Numbered from the stretch's first letter, positions 40,108-49,115 are shown. The stretch: 64,000 nt of DNA from Nonomuraea helvata (GCF_039535785.1 NZ_BAAAXV010000008.1:186001-250000), one strand, 5' to 3'. Made by a program: numbers and translations. The notes: a model not told the origin generated them from the sequence alone.

Positions 40108-42699
40108 TCAGCGCATCCGCCGCAGCAGCGGTGAGGGCGACGGCTCGCAGGGTGCCACCCGGATCCGGGCGTCCACCGTGGTGGCGCCCTCCGGTGCGAC
40201 GATGACCGGGTTGAGGTCGAGTTCGGCCACCTGGGGCAGGTCTTCGAGCAGCCTGCTGATCCGTACGACCTGATCCGCCAGCGCGGTGACGTCGGCGGGT
40301 GGCGAGCCGCGGTAGCCGTGCAGCAGCGGGGCGCAGCGCAGCTCGTCGATCATGTTGAGGGCGTCGGTGATCGGGGGCACCCGGAAGGCGCGGTCGGCCA
40401 GCAGGTCGGCCGTCACACCGCCCATGCCGACCATGGCCAGTGGCCCGAACGCCGGGTAGTTGACGCCGCCGACGATGATCTCCACGCCGCCGGGCAGCAT
40501 GCGCTGGACGATCGCGCCGGTCATCTCGGGGCCGATGCGCGCCGACATGTCGTGGTAGGCCTGCCGTACCTCGTCGAGGGTCCGGAGGTTGAGCCGGACG
40601 CCGCCGGCCTCGCTCTTGTGCACGGGACCCGTGGACTTGAGCGCCACGGGCAGCCCGACGCGGGCGGCTGCCGCGGCGGCCGTCTCAGGGCTGTCCACGT
40701 CGACGGATTCGACCAGCGTCACGCCGTAGCAGCCGAGCAGCCGGGCGGCGTCGGCAGGGGAGAGCCAGCCGCCGTCCGGATGCGCCTCCAGCTCCGCGTG
40801 AACGATCTCGCGTGCCGTCTTCTCGTCGGCCTGTGGGGGGACGGGGACAGGCTCGACGGGGCGCCGGCGCCACTCGGCGTAGCGCACCATGTGGGCCAGG
40901 GCCTGGACGGCCTGCTCGGGGAAGGCGTAGCTGGGCACGCGGCCGTCGATCAGGTCGTCATGGCCGACGACGCAGGCCAGCACGGTCTTGGCCGCGGCCT
41001 TGGTGGCGTCGGCGATGGCCTGGCGGGTCGCTTCCAGGCCGTCGCCGAAGGGCGGGGTGTAGACGACGAGGATCACGTCGATCTCGGGCGAGGCGGCGAG
41101 CGTCCCGACGGCGGCGCCGATCTCGGCGGCGGTGGCGTCGGCGGTCAGGTCGACCGGGTTGCCCAGCGCGGCGGCGGCGCGGGCGGTCAGCAGCCCGGGC
41201 GGCAGCTCGGGAACGACGAGGCCGTGGCGTTCGCAGGCGTCGGCGGCCATCGCCTGCGGGCCGCCCGAGTTGCCGACGACGGCCACCCGGCGGCCGGCGG
41301 GCAGCGGCTGGGCGGCCAGGAGCTTGGCGGTGTCGATCAGCTCGTTCACGCTGTCGAGCCGGATGACTCCGGCAGCGCCGGTGAGCGCGTCCACCGCCAC
41401 GTCGGGGGTGGCCGCGGCGGCGGTGTGCGAGCGCACCGCCCGGCCGCCGGCTTCGCCGCGGCCGCTCTTGACCAGCAGGATCGGCTTGCGCTTGCCGACC
41501 CGGCGGGCGATGCGGGCGAACTTGCGGGGATTGCCGAACGACTCCAGATACAGCGCGATCACGCAGGTGTCGTCGTCGTCCTCCCAGTACTCCAGCAGGT
41601 CGTTGCCGCTGACGTCGGCCTTGTTGCCGACCGAGACGAACGACGAGACCTCCAGCCGGTCCAGCAGCGCCGCTCCCACGGCCCCGGACTGCGACATCAG
41701 CGCCACGCAGCCCCGGGCCGGGCGGTGCGGCAGGAAGCTGGCGTTGAGCCAGGCTCCCGTGTTGATCACGCCGAGGCAGTTCGGGCCGATGAGCCGCATC
41801 CCGGCGTCGCGGCAGAGCGCCAGCAGCTCCGACTCCACGCCTGACTGCCCGGCCTCGGCGAACCCCGACGTCAGTACGACCAGCCCGGCCACCCCCGCCT
41901 CCGCGCAGTCGCGCGCGACGTCCAGGACGTGACGGGCAGGCACGGCGACGACCGCCAGATCCACGCCGTGGGGTACCTTCGCGTGGCAGGCCAGCCCCGC
42001 GATCTCGGTGGCGTTGGGGTTGACGGGATGGATCGGCCCGCAGTAGCCGCCGTCGATGAGGTTGCGCAGCACCTTGTGGCCGACGGCGTGTTCGTCGCGG
42101 CCGGCGCCGATCACCGCCACCGAGCGGGGGGCCAGGACCCGGGCGAGGGACGCCCGCCCGGCCTCGTGGTCGCGAGCCTCGATGGCCGCGAGCAGCCTGG
42201 GGGTGGGCTCCGCGGCGATGCTGACGTGCAGCGCGCCGTCCTCGAAGTGCTGCCCCACCGGCAGGCCCAGGTCGTGCAGCACCCGGATCATCGGCCGGTT
42301 CTCGGCCAGCACGTCGGCCACCAGCTCGCGCACGCCGTGCTCGGCGGCGTCCACGGCCAGATGCTCCAGCAGCAGCGTGCCCAGGCCGTGCCCGTGTACG
42401 GCGTCGTCCAGGAGGATGCCCAGCTCGGCGCGGCCCTCGTCGATCGGGATGTACTCGGCGACCGCGACCAGCCGGCCGTGCAGGTCGGCCACCCGCGCGC
42501 GGCCGGCGTACGTGTCGCCGGTGATGCGGTCGATGTAGGCGTGCGCGGTGCTGCGGCCGCCGGTGAAGAAGCGCAGATACGCGGAGCGCTCCGACGAGCG
42601 GTCCACCAGCTTGTGCAGGGCCGCACGGTCGGCGGGGCGGAGCGGGCGCACGTGGGCGATGCCGCCGTCGCGCAACAGTACGTCATATCCCTCATGCAT
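40108..42699 (-). CDS. GNAT acetyltransferase fused to ADP-forming acyl-CoA synthetase
   Basis: This 863-residue protein has an N-terminal GNAT domain (residues 1-160; ILLDDAVHGHGLGTLLLEHL is the acetyl-CoA loop), followed by the CoA-binding and ligase domains of an NDP-forming acyl-CoA synthetase (SVAVIGAGR; GPNCLGVINTGAW; ALMSQSGAVGAALLDR; the His region of SHTAAAA is weak) and the ATP-grasp part (VALKSTGPVHKSEAGGVRLN). It resembles Pat-type protein lysine acetyltransferases that silence acyl-CoA synthetases. Whether the ligase half is active is uncertain. It shares a promoter region with the GAF kinase. Confidence 0.9.
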   Translation of the reverse strand: MHEGYDVLLRDGGIAHVRPLRPADRAALHKLVDRSSERSAYLRFFTGGRSTAHAYIDRITGDTYAGRARVADLHGRLVAVAEYIPIDEGRAELGILLDDAVHGHGLGTLLLEHLAVDAAEHGVRELVADVLAENRPMIRVLHDLGLPVGQHFEDGALHVSIAAEPTPRLLAAIEARDHEAGRASLARVLAPRSVAVIGAGRDEHAVGHKVLRNLIDGGYCGPIHPVNPNATEIAGLACHAKVPHGVDLAVVAVPARHVLDVARDCAEAGVAGLVVLTSGFAEAGQSGVESELLALCRDAGMRLIGPNCLGVINTGAWLNASFLPHRPARGCVALMSQSGAVGAALLDRLEVSSFVSVGNKADVSGNDLLEYWEDDDDTCVIALYLESFGNPRKFARIARRVGKRKPILLVKSGRGEAGGRAVRSHTAAAATPDVAVDALTGAAGVIRLDSVNELIDTAKLLAAQPLPAGRRVAVVGNSGGPQAMAADACERHGLVVPELPPGLLTARAAAALGNPVDLTADATAAEIGAAVGTLAASPEIDVILVVYTPPFGDGLEATRQAIADATKAAAKTVLACVVGHDDLIDGRVPSYAFPEQAVQALAHMVRYAEWRRRPVEPVPVPPQADEKTAREIVHAELEAHPDGGWLSPADAARLLGCYGVTLVESVDVDSPETAAAAAARVGLPVALKSTGPVHKSEAGGVRLNLRTLDEVRQAYHDMSARIGPEMTGAIVQRMLPGGVEIIVGGVNYPAFGPLAMVGMGGVTADLLADRAFRVPPITDALNMIDELRCAPLLHGYRGSPPADVTALADQVVRISRLLEDLPQVAELDLNPVIVAPEGATTVDARIRVAPCEPSPSPLLRRMR

Positions 42700-42814
42700 G
42701 CCGGGTCCCCCGTTCGTCAGGTGTCGCGCAGGCCGGACGGCATGGACGTGACACGGCTCCCCATCACTGAGGGTGTCTGACGGGCCGAGGCGCGGACAGT
42801 GCCGGACGACCTTC

Positions 42815-42834
42815 ACCTTCGGGCCGAAGGTCCC
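42815..42834. promoter_or_regulatory. DosR-like box between kinase and GNAT-ACS genes
   Basis: GGGCCGAAGGTCCC (42821-42834) is the exact complement of GGGACCTTCGGCCC found at 55705. It overlaps a perfect 17-bp palindrome ACCTTCGG-G-CCGAAGGT (42815-42831). It is placed to control both divergent genes, 117-122 bp from each start. Confidence 0.7.
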
Positions 42835-42950
42835 TGCTCCTTCGCCGGCGACCTGCTCGCGGGGGAGCCGGCCGACAGGTGGGGCCGGAGACGGGGCTGC
42901 TCGTGGTGGGAGGCTAGGCGGCGTTCCGCCGCGGTGCGAGACTGATCGAC

Positions 42951-44651
42951 ATGGAAAGCGAGCACCGTCCGTTGATGCCGCAGATGCGGCTCGATGAGCT
43001 GCTGGCCGAGCTGCAGGTACGGCTCACGGCCGTGCTGGCCACCCGCGACCGGGTGCACGCGCTGCTCGAAGCCGTCGTGTCCGTGGGCAGCGACCTCGAC
43101 CTGGAGACAGTGCTGCGCCGCATCGTGGAGACCGCGACCAAGCTGGTCGACGCCAGTTACGGCGCGCTCGGCGTGGTGGGGCTGGAGAGCACGCTCCTCC
43201 AGTTCATCCCGGTCGGGCTGAGCGAGGAGGAGATCGCCCGCATCGAGCACTGGCCGCACGGCCTCGGCCTGCTCGGATTGCTGATCAAGGACGCCCGGCC
43301 GCTGCGGCTGCGCCGCATCTCCGACCACCCCGAGTCGTACGGCTTCCCGCCCGGCCACCCGCCGATGGGTTCCTTCCTCGGCGTCCCGGTACGGGTGCGC
43401 GACGAGGTGTTCGGCAACCTCTACCTGACCGAGAAACGCGGCGGCGGCGACTTCGACGAAGAGGATGAGGCCATCGTGATCGCGCTGGCCACCGCGGCCG
43501 GCGTCGCCGTCGAGAACGCCCGCCTGTACGAGGAGTCGCGGCGGCGCGAGACCTGGCTGCAGGCCTCCTCGGAGATCACCACGAGCCTGCTGTCCGGCGC
43601 CGAGCCGGGTCAGGTGCTCACCGCGGTGGCCGCCCGCGCCCGCGAGATGAGCGACGCCGACCTGGTCCAGGTGCTGCTGCCGAATCCGGCGGGCGACTCG
43701 CTGCGGGTGGAGGTCGCCGAAGGAGACGGCGCGGAGGAAGTGCTGGGGACCGCCTTCGAGGTGTCGGCCACGCTCGCGGGCGACGTGTTCGCCCAGGGGG
43801 AGCCGATGTCCGACGCGGACCCGCAGAGCGCTCCCTACCCGGACTCGCCGTTGCAGCGGCTGGGTTACGGCCCTGGGCTCATGATCCCGCTGGGCACCCT
43901 GCCGCATGTGCATGGGGTGCTCGCACTGGCCAAGCGGAGCGGGCGGCTGCCGTTCAGCACCGCGGACCAGCAGATGCTGCATGCCTTCGCCGGTCAGGCG
44001 GCGATCGCGCTGGAACTGGCCGAGGCACGCCGGGACGCGGAGCGGCTCGGCCTGCTGGAGGACCGGGACCGGATCGCCAAGGACCTGCACGATGTGGTGA
44101 TCCAGCGGTTGTTCGCGACCGCGATGACGTTCATGAGCACGGTGCGGCTGGTGGACCATCCGGAGGCGGCCAAACGGCTGCAGCGCGGCATCGACGAGCT
44201 GGATGAGACGATCCGGCAGATCCGCTCGTCCATCTTCGCCCTGCAGGTCTCTCATGACCAGGCCGCGGTCAGCCTGCGGGCGCAGATCGTGGATCTGGTG
44301 GAGGGCGCCGGCAGCCATCTGGGATTCATGCCGGGCCTGCGCATGGAAGGGCAGATCGACACGCTGGTGCCCGAACCCGTCGCCGAGCACCTGCTGGCCG
44401 TCCTGCGCGAGGCCCTGTCCAACGTGGTCCGCCACTCCCACGCCACCCGGGCCGCCGTCTCCGTCGAGGTGGCGAGCGACGGCCTCACCCTCACGGTCTC
44501 GGACAACGGCGTCGGCCTGAAGCAGAGCGGACGTCGGAGCGGTGTGCGCAACATCGAGGAACGGGCCGGCCGCCTCGGCGGAACCGCAGAGCTGGAGAGC
44601 CCGGGCCCGGAGGGAAAGGGCACGCGGCTGCGCTGGCACGTCCCGTTGTGA
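42951..44651 (+). CDS. DosS/DevS-like GAF sensor histidine kinase
   Basis: This 566-residue cytoplasmic kinase has two GAF domains (about residues 50-195 and 215-370), then HisKA_3 with the phospho-acceptor His380 in AKDLHDVVIQRLF, and an HATPase domain (LREALSNVVRHSH; DNGVGL; GVRNIEERAGRLGG). GAF-A contains GFPPGHPPMGSFLGVPVRVR. Its His136 aligns with the haem-ligating His149 of mycobacterial DosS, so it may sense O2, NO or CO. No response regulator gene lies next to it. Confidence 0.92.
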   Translation: MESEHRPLMPQMRLDELLAELQVRLTAVLATRDRVHALLEAVVSVGSDLDLETVLRRIVETATKLVDASYGALGVVGLESTLLQFIPVGLSEEEIARIEHWPHGLGLLGLLIKDARPLRLRRISDHPESYGFPPGHPPMGSFLGVPVRVRDEVFGNLYLTEKRGGGDFDEEDEAIVIALATAAGVAVENARLYEESRRRETWLQASSEITTSLLSGAEPGQVLTAVAARAREMSDADLVQVLLPNPAGDSLRVEVAEGDGAEEVLGTAFEVSATLAGDVFAQGEPMSDADPQSAPYPDSPLQRLGYGPGLMIPLGTLPHVHGVLALAKRSGRLPFSTADQQMLHAFAGQAAIALELAEARRDAERLGLLEDRDRIAKDLHDVVIQRLFATAMTFMSTVRLVDHPEAAKRLQRGIDELDETIRQIRSSIFALQVSHDQAAVSLRAQIVDLVEGAGSHLGFMPGLRMEGQIDTLVPEPVAEHLLAVLREALSNVVRHSHATRAAVSVEVASDGLTLTVSDNGVGLKQSGRRSGVRNIEERAGRLGGTAELESPGPEGKGTRLRWHVPL

Positions 44652-44657
44652 GGTCCG

Positions 44658-44802
44658 CTGCTCGACAACCCGCTGCTTGACGGAGCCGCTGCGGCCGGAG
44701 CACGTCAAGCCGCGCCTGCTGGGTCACCGGGGCACCACGCCCGGGCTGAACTTCTGTTTCGCGCACCTCAACCGGATCATCGCCGAGCGCGGCGGTGGCT
44801 GG
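44658..44802 (+). pseudogene. Phosphoketolase remnant
   Basis: Seven bases after the kinase stop the DNA reads LLDNPLL. After one extra base it reads EPLRPEHVKPRLLGHRGTTP, then GLNFCFAHLNRIIAER. This is the near-N-terminal segment of xylulose-5-phosphate/fructose-6-phosphate phosphoketolase. Only about 48 of some 790 codons remain, with one frameshift. The gene was probably once part of this hypoxia island. Confidence 0.75.
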
Positions 44803-44925
44803 ACCTGGTCATGACAGCGGGACGCCGCGAGGAGCGCACTGGCCCGGTCGAGGTGGACCGGGCCAGTGCCGGCGACCTGTTCAACCTCTTCGGCGCAGAG
44901 GGCGCCGGCGTCCGCCGTTCAAGGC

Positions 44926-44939
44926 GGGACGAAGGTCCC
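44926..44939. promoter_or_regulatory. DosR-like box upstream of DoxX gene
   Basis: GGGACGAAGGTCCC, complement GGGACCTTCGTCCC, lies 97 bp before the DoxX-type gene and matches the island motif. Confidence 0.65.
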
Positions 44940-45035
44940 TGTGCTGTAGGTCGTACGGCACTGCTCCTGAAAGGTCGCAGACGGTGTGCTTGTGGTGTGA
45001 CGAGGACGACGAATCACCACTGAAAGGGGGCCATC

Positions 45036-45563
45036 ATGGCCACCAGTGTCAACCGGCCCGCCGCACCGACCACTGTCTCCCCCGCGGCCAGGCGCCCGGT
45101 CGACTACGTCTGGGCGATCACCAGGATCTCGATCGGGTGGATCTTCCTGTGGGCGTTCCTGGACAAGACCTTCGGCTGGGGCTTCGCCACCCCTGCCAAT
45201 CGTGCCTGGATCTCCGGCGGCAGCCCCACCACCGGCTTCCTCAAGGGCACCGGTGAGAACGCGCTCGGCGGCTTCTTCAGCTCGCTGGCCGGGCAGCCGT
45301 GGGTGGACTGGCTGTTCATGGGGGGCCTGCTCGGCGTCGGCCTGGCGCTGGTCCTGGGCGTCGGCACCCGGATCGCCGCGGTCGCCGGCAGCCTCATGCT
45401 GGTCCTCATGTGGGCGGCCGAACTGCCCCTGGACACCAACCCCTTCATGGACGACCACATCATCTACTCGATCGTCCTCATCGGCCTCGCCCTGGCCGGC
45501 GCGGGCACCACGCTCGGACTCGGCAACCTGCCGATCGTCCGGCGCACGCCCTGGCTGAAGTAG
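45036..45563 (+). CDS. DoxX/DoxD-like membrane protein
   Basis: This 175-residue protein has four hydrophobic helices (about residues 24-44, 85-105, 108-128 and 140-160) and the DoxX-type opening WAITRISIGWIFLWAFLDKT. Related proteins are quinone-reactive subunits (thiosulfate:quinone oxidoreductase DoxD) or redox-stress membrane partners. GAAAGGGGG precedes the ATG, and a dormancy-type box lies upstream. A terminator hairpin follows 19 bp after its stop. Confidence 0.88.
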   Translation: MATSVNRPAAPTTVSPAARRPVDYVWAITRISIGWIFLWAFLDKTFGWGFATPANRAWISGGSPTTGFLKGTGENALGGFFSSLAGQPWVDWLFMGGLLGVGLALVLGVGTRIAAVAGSLMLVLMWAAELPLDTNPFMDDHIIYSIVLIGLALAGAGTTLGLGNLPIVRRTPWLK

Positions 45564-45582
45564 TGCCGACAACGCGCAACCG

Positions 45583-45608
45583 CCCGCCTCCGGCCAACGG
45601 GAGGCGGG
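45583..45608 (+). terminator. Terminator after DoxX gene
   Basis: CCCGCCTCC (45583-45591) and GGAGGCGGG (45600-45608) form a perfect 9-bp stem with an 8-nt loop. A T-rich stretch (TGTCCTGTTC) follows. Confidence 0.7.
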
Positions 45609-45659
45609 TGTCCTGTTCGGTCGAACTCTGCCGGGGACGTCCGCGCTGACCTGTGGGTC

Positions 45660-45709
45660 GCAAAGTAGGTCCGAACAGCATCCGGCGATTTCGTTCAGAC
45701 CTACTTTGC
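45660..45709. repeat. Long inverted repeat in gene-free region
   Basis: GCAAAGTAGGTC (45660-45671) and GACCTACTTTGC (45698-45709) pair perfectly over 12 bp. The pairing continues as GAAC/GTTC after one mismatch, around a 16-bp centre. A diverged echo (GCAAAGTGGATCCGGAA) lies near 45788. The surrounding 45609-45976 holds no convincing gene. This could be an operator, a recombination site or the relic of a mobile-element end. Confidence 0.55.
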
Positions 45710-45976
45710 ATATTCGGTGCCTGGGAGGTCGGGAACCTTGCCGTTCGCTGCCCGTCCGGGGGTTCATGCTGGCGCGTCCCGCCGAGCTGCAAAGTGGATC
45801 CGGAAGGCGCAAGCTTCGTCCGGGCGGGACACCCCGTGCTGGCCTGGTCTGTTCCAGCCCGGTGACACCATCTCCTTGGTGTGGTCGGGCGCGACCTTGG
45901 GCGGATCCACCCGTCGGAACCGAGGTGCCGGCCGCGATGGGCAGGTCCTGTTCGGGGGCCCGCTGGTGGTCGCCGC

Positions 45977-46723
45977 TTACGGAGGATCTGGGGGCGAAGC
46001 CGCTTGTTCATCGCCGTTGTTGTGGGTGCGTTGGGTGATGGTGCGTTCGAGACCGTCAAGGAGGGCGAGGAGGCCGAACTCCCGGGTGGTGGTGGTCGAG
46101 GGGATGGCCACGGTGGTGGCCAGCAGCGGGAAACGGCTGGCGTTGAGGAGTAGCAGGTCGCGCATGATGGGGGCGGCGCTGCCGTCCGTCCAGGTCTGAG
46201 TGCCTTGGGTGGCGGCCGGGTGGGTGGCGCGGATGTGGTGGGACACCATCATGACCGCGTCGAGCCGTTCGCGTTCGGTCAGGGGGGTGTCGGTGAGGGC
46301 GCTGAGGGCTGTTTCGGGCCATGCGGTCTCACGTGGTCCCATGACGCGGTCGCCCACGGTGATCGACGGCAGCCAGGGGTGGCGCCGCCAGGCGGCGGAC
46401 AGTTCGCGGGCGTACTCCTCCAGCTTGGCCCGCCAGCCGGCCGCCCCGCTCAGGTCGGGGGGTGTGCCGACCGCCGCCTCGATCATGATGGCCATCAGCT
46501 CTGTCTTGCCGTTGACGTAGCGGTACAGGGCCATCTTGGTGAGGCCGAGCTCGGCGGCGATGCGGTGCATGGAGACCGCCTCCAGGCCCTCGGTATCGGC
46601 GACCTTGACGGCGGTGTCGGCCAGCCGGGCGAGGTCGAAAGCGGGCCGGGGGCCTCTGGTGCGCGGCTTCCGCAGGCCCCACAACAGTTCGGCCAGTGCC
46701 CTTGGATCTTCGTTGGCCGACAT
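45977..46723 (-). CDS. TetR family regulator (TetR_C-type)
   Basis: This 248-residue regulator has a helix-turn-helix (LEAVSMHRIAAELGLTKMAL, then YRYVNGKTELMAIM) and the longer C-terminal domain of the tetracycline-repressor C type. GGGAGG precedes the ATG at 46723. It is divergent from a dihydrofolate-reductase-fold gene. ACACAGT direct repeats lie in the shared promoter. Confidence 0.9.
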   Translation of the reverse strand: MSANEDPRALAELLWGLRKPRTRGPRPAFDLARLADTAVKVADTEGLEAVSMHRIAAELGLTKMALYRYVNGKTELMAIMIEAAVGTPPDLSGAAGWRAKLEEYARELSAAWRRHPWLPSITVGDRVMGPRETAWPETALSALTDTPLTERERLDAVMMVSHHIRATHPAATQGTQTWTDGSAAPIMRDLLLLNASRFPLLATTVAIPSTTTTREFGLLALLDGLERTITQRTHNNGDEQAASPPDPP

Positions 46724-46749
46724 GTCGCCTCCCACTTGCCATCCGTCAA

Positions 46750-46788
46750 AACTGTCTCTAGCGTACACAGTGTTCGGGGGACACAGTT
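46750..46788. promoter_or_regulatory. Candidate TetR operator repeats
   Basis: AACTGT (46750-46755) faces ACACAGT (46765-46771), and a second ACACAGT with TT lies at 46781-46788. The first ACACAGT sits within ACACAGTGT, a 9-bp palindrome. The sites lie 27-65 bp upstream of the TetR start. Confidence 0.45.
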
Positions 46789-46852
46789 AATCTCCGAACT
46801 AGGGAGCGGCCGGTGGCCGAGGAGCCACGCCGTTGAAGACAAGGAGTGGGCC

Positions 46853-47416
46853 ATGTCCAAATCAGTGCTCGACATGTCGATGTCCCTCGACGGGTACATC
46901 GCCGATCCCAACGACTTTCTCGGTGGCGACGATGGCGAGCGGCTGCACAAGTGGGCTGACTCGGACCAGCATCCCGAGCCGGTCAAGCAGTTCCAAGACG
47001 AATGGAACGGGGCTGGTGCGATCCTCGCGGGACGGCGGACCGCTGAGCTCATGGACCACTGGGGCGGCTCTCACGGCGGTCTGCCGATCTTCGTCCCCAG
47101 CCACCGGCCGCCCGGCCCGGCCGCCAGGTGGGGCTATCCGCTGGTGACCTACGTGAACGACGGGATCGAAAGCGCGATGGCGCAGGCGAAGGCCGCCGCC
47201 GGGGAACGGGACGTCCAGATTCGTGGCGGCGCGTACACGGTGCAGCAGGCCCTCCAGGCCGGAGTGCTGGATGAAGTGCAGATCCACCACATTCCAGTAC
47301 TCCTGGGCGCAGGGCGCCGGTTGTTCGACGTCCTGCCGTCGGAGATCGAGTTGGAGATCATTCAGGTGATCGACACCCCAGAGGCCACCCACATCCGCTA
47401 CCGCGTCCGCCGCTGA
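46853..47416 (+). CDS. Dihydrofolate reductase-fold (RibD C-terminal-like) protein
   Basis: This 187-residue protein has the RibD_C/DHFR-like fold: MSKSVLDMSMSLDGYIADPN at the start, AGRRTAELMDHWGG, and the NADPH region QIRGGAYTVQQALQAGVLDE. Such stand-alone proteins are NAD(P)H-dependent reductases of unknown substrate. AAGGAG precedes the ATG. It is regulated by the divergent TetR gene, which suggests a xenobiotic response. Confidence 0.88.
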   Translation: MSKSVLDMSMSLDGYIADPNDFLGGDDGERLHKWADSDQHPEPVKQFQDEWNGAGAILAGRRTAELMDHWGGSHGGLPIFVPSHRPPGPAARWGYPLVTYVNDGIESAMAQAKAAAGERDVQIRGGAYTVQQALQAGVLDEVQIHHIPVLLGAGRRLFDVLPSEIELEIIQVIDTPEATHIRYRVRR

Positions 47417-47608
47417 GCCGATCGGCCACGGATCGGGCTGGATGTACTGCCCAGGGACGTTGGTCGAGGTTGTGTGACGACACGGTGTGAATATAAAGAA
47501 GTGCGGCGCATGCCGGCCGCCGACCAAGGCATGGCGCGCCAAGAGGTGACGAACGGCAGGGCGGACGCCGAGGCGGGATGCCGGATATGGACCGCATCGG
47601 GCTCGTGC

Positions 47609-48448
47609 TCAACGCACGATCGCGACCGGGCACGGCGCATGCCGCAGCATGGCCGCCGCCACGGAGCCGAACCGTCCGTGCGGGCTCCCGACGACCACCA
47701 GGGTCGCGTCCGTGACTGCGGCGAGCGCCTCGCCTGCCGGTGACTGTGTCGTACGCGCCTCGATCATGACATTCGGCTGCTTCTCCCTCCACGGCCGGAG
47801 GGCCTGCGCCAGCCAGGTGTCGGCGGCGTCTCGGACGGCCATGGGGTCGAGCGCCGGGAACGCGATCCCTCCCCAGGCCACCGGAGGCTGGTGCCAGGCG
47901 TGCACCGCGAGCAGCGGAAGGCCGCGTACGCTCGCTTCCGCGCAGGCGAAGGCGAGCACCGCGTCGGCCTTGCCGTCGTCCGCCAGGCCCGCCACGATCG
48001 GCCCCTCGCGGGGCCTGCGAGGCAGCGGACCCCTGCCACGGACGACGATGACCGGGCACTGCGCGTGGGCCACGGCATGGGCTGCCACGGAGCCGATCAC
48101 CGCTCGCGCCACGGCGCCCAGTCCACGCGAGCCGACCACGAGCAGCCCGGCATCGGCCGACAGCTCCTCCAGCCGTACGGTCGTCGAGCCCTCGTACAGA
48201 TCAGGGCGCACGTCCAGTCCGGGGGAGCTGGCTCGTGCGCAGTCGGCGCCGTGCCACAGCACGTGCTCGGCCGCATGGCGCAGCGACTCACGGGCCGCCG
48301 GATCACCGTCGCCGTACGGCCATTGCCACGCGTGGCAGACGACGAGGGGCAGCTTTCGGAGCTCAGCCTCGTCCATCGCCCAGTCCAGGGCCTGCATCGA
48401 GTGGTCGGAGCCGTCGTAGCCGATCACCACGCCCCTTGTCCCGTTCAC
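47609..48448 (-). CDS. Universal stress protein, tandem UspA domains
   Basis: This protein of about 279 residues has two UspA domains, ending in GSRGLGAVARAVIGSVAAHA and GSPHGRFGSVAAAMLRHAPC. The second ATP loop deviates from the G-x2-G-x9-GS pattern, so nucleotide binding there is doubtful. The GTG at 48448 (VNGTRGVVIGYDGSD) is the preferred start; an upstream in-frame ATG would add 14 odd residues. I found no dormancy-type box upstream. Confidence 0.88.
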   Translation of the reverse strand: MNGTRGVVIGYDGSDHSMQALDWAMDEAELRKLPLVVCHAWQWPYGDGDPAARESLRHAAEHVLWHGADCARASSPGLDVRPDLYEGSTTVRLEELSADAGLLVVGSRGLGAVARAVIGSVAAHAVAHAQCPVIVVRGRGPLPRRPREGPIVAGLADDGKADAVLAFACAEASVRGLPLLAVHAWHQPPVAWGGIAFPALDPMAVRDAADTWLAQALRPWREKQPNVMIEARTTQSPAGEALAAVTDATLVVVGSPHGRFGSVAAAMLRHAPCPVAIVR

Positions 48449-48561
48449 ATGTCCACTCTTGGCAGACCACAGCGCCGTACGGGAGGCCACAACGGCCTGG
48501 TTCTGAGGCTTTGCCCTTTCGCGGTCAGAGCTTTGACCCGGACCTGGAGGGGGCCCAGTGA

Positions 48562-48909
48562 TCAGGCGAGGATGGAGAACCGGTGGTCCAGGTCGAAGAT
48601 CCTGAGCAGGCGGGCGACGCGTTCGGGGACACGGGACAGGTAGAGGTGCGCGCCGACGTCCCGGGCTCTGTCGTCGGCGCGGATGAGCGCCGTCAGTCCC
48701 GACACATCCATGAACGACACGTCGCCCAGGTCGACCTCGATGGTCGAGCTCGGGCCGTTCATCGTGCCGATAAGCAGGTCCTCCAGTGGTGGCGCCGTCG
48801 CGACGTCGACCTCTCCACAGACCGTGACCTTCGCCGTGCCGTTCACTGCCTGCTTGAAAAGCTCAAAGGGGCTTCTGTACGGGCCTGGATGGACAAACTT
48901 CCTCTTCAT
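48562..48909 (-). CDS. STAS-domain anti-sigma factor antagonist
   Basis: This 115-residue protein has a STAS fold (KVTVCGEVDVATAPPLEDLL) and the phosphorylation-site loop SFMDVSGLTAL with Ser70, as in SpoIIAA/RsbV-like proteins. It would bind an RsbW-type kinase and free a sigma factor. GGAGGCGGAG precedes the ATG. A dormancy-type box lies 86 bp upstream, which would link hypoxia to general stress signalling. Confidence 0.9.
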   Translation of the reverse strand: MKRKFVHPGPYRSPFELFKQAVNGTAKVTVCGEVDVATAPPLEDLLIGTMNGPSSTIEVDLGDVSFMDVSGLTALIRADDRARDVGAHLYLSRVPERVARLLRIFDLDHRFSILA

Positions 48910-48994
48910 CTCCGCCTCCAGTCGAGTGCTGCCACGGGGCGCAGACCGTCTTACCGGATCACTCCATGCTGGCGCGTCTCCGACGGCCGCAGTA

Positions 48995-49008
48995 GGGCCG
49001 AAGGTCCC
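48995..49008. promoter_or_regulatory. DosR-like box upstream of STAS gene
   Basis: GGGCCGAAGGTCCC is the exact complement of GGGACCTTCGGCCC at 55705. It lies 86 bp before the STAS start on the minus strand. Confidence 0.65.
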
Positions 49009-49101
49009 CGCCCATGGGTTCCCAAAGTCCTCGGGACCGGGGCTGACCAGGTCAGACGCAGGAGAGGCGAGAACGACCCCGACCAACGACCGCCACCACT
49101 C

Positions 49102-49115
49102 GGGACTTCCGGCCC
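49102..49115. promoter_or_regulatory. DosR-like box upstream of CBS remnants
   Basis: GGGACTTCCGGCCC lies 105 bp before the CBS reading frame at 49220. With the box at 48995, it gives this 310-bp intergenic region one box for each direction. Confidence 0.6.

Noticed and set aside
44811..45023. 70-codon plus-strand frame between the phosphoketolase relic and the DoxX gene
   Set aside because: VEVDRASAGDLFNLFGAEG faintly resembles the start of a WS/DGAT-like protein, but the rest is low-complexity. Support is too thin for a call.
47454..47467. GGGACGTTGGTCGA, which resembles the dormancy box
   Set aside because: It lies between two gene 3' ends, not upstream of any start, and two consensus positions are wrong.
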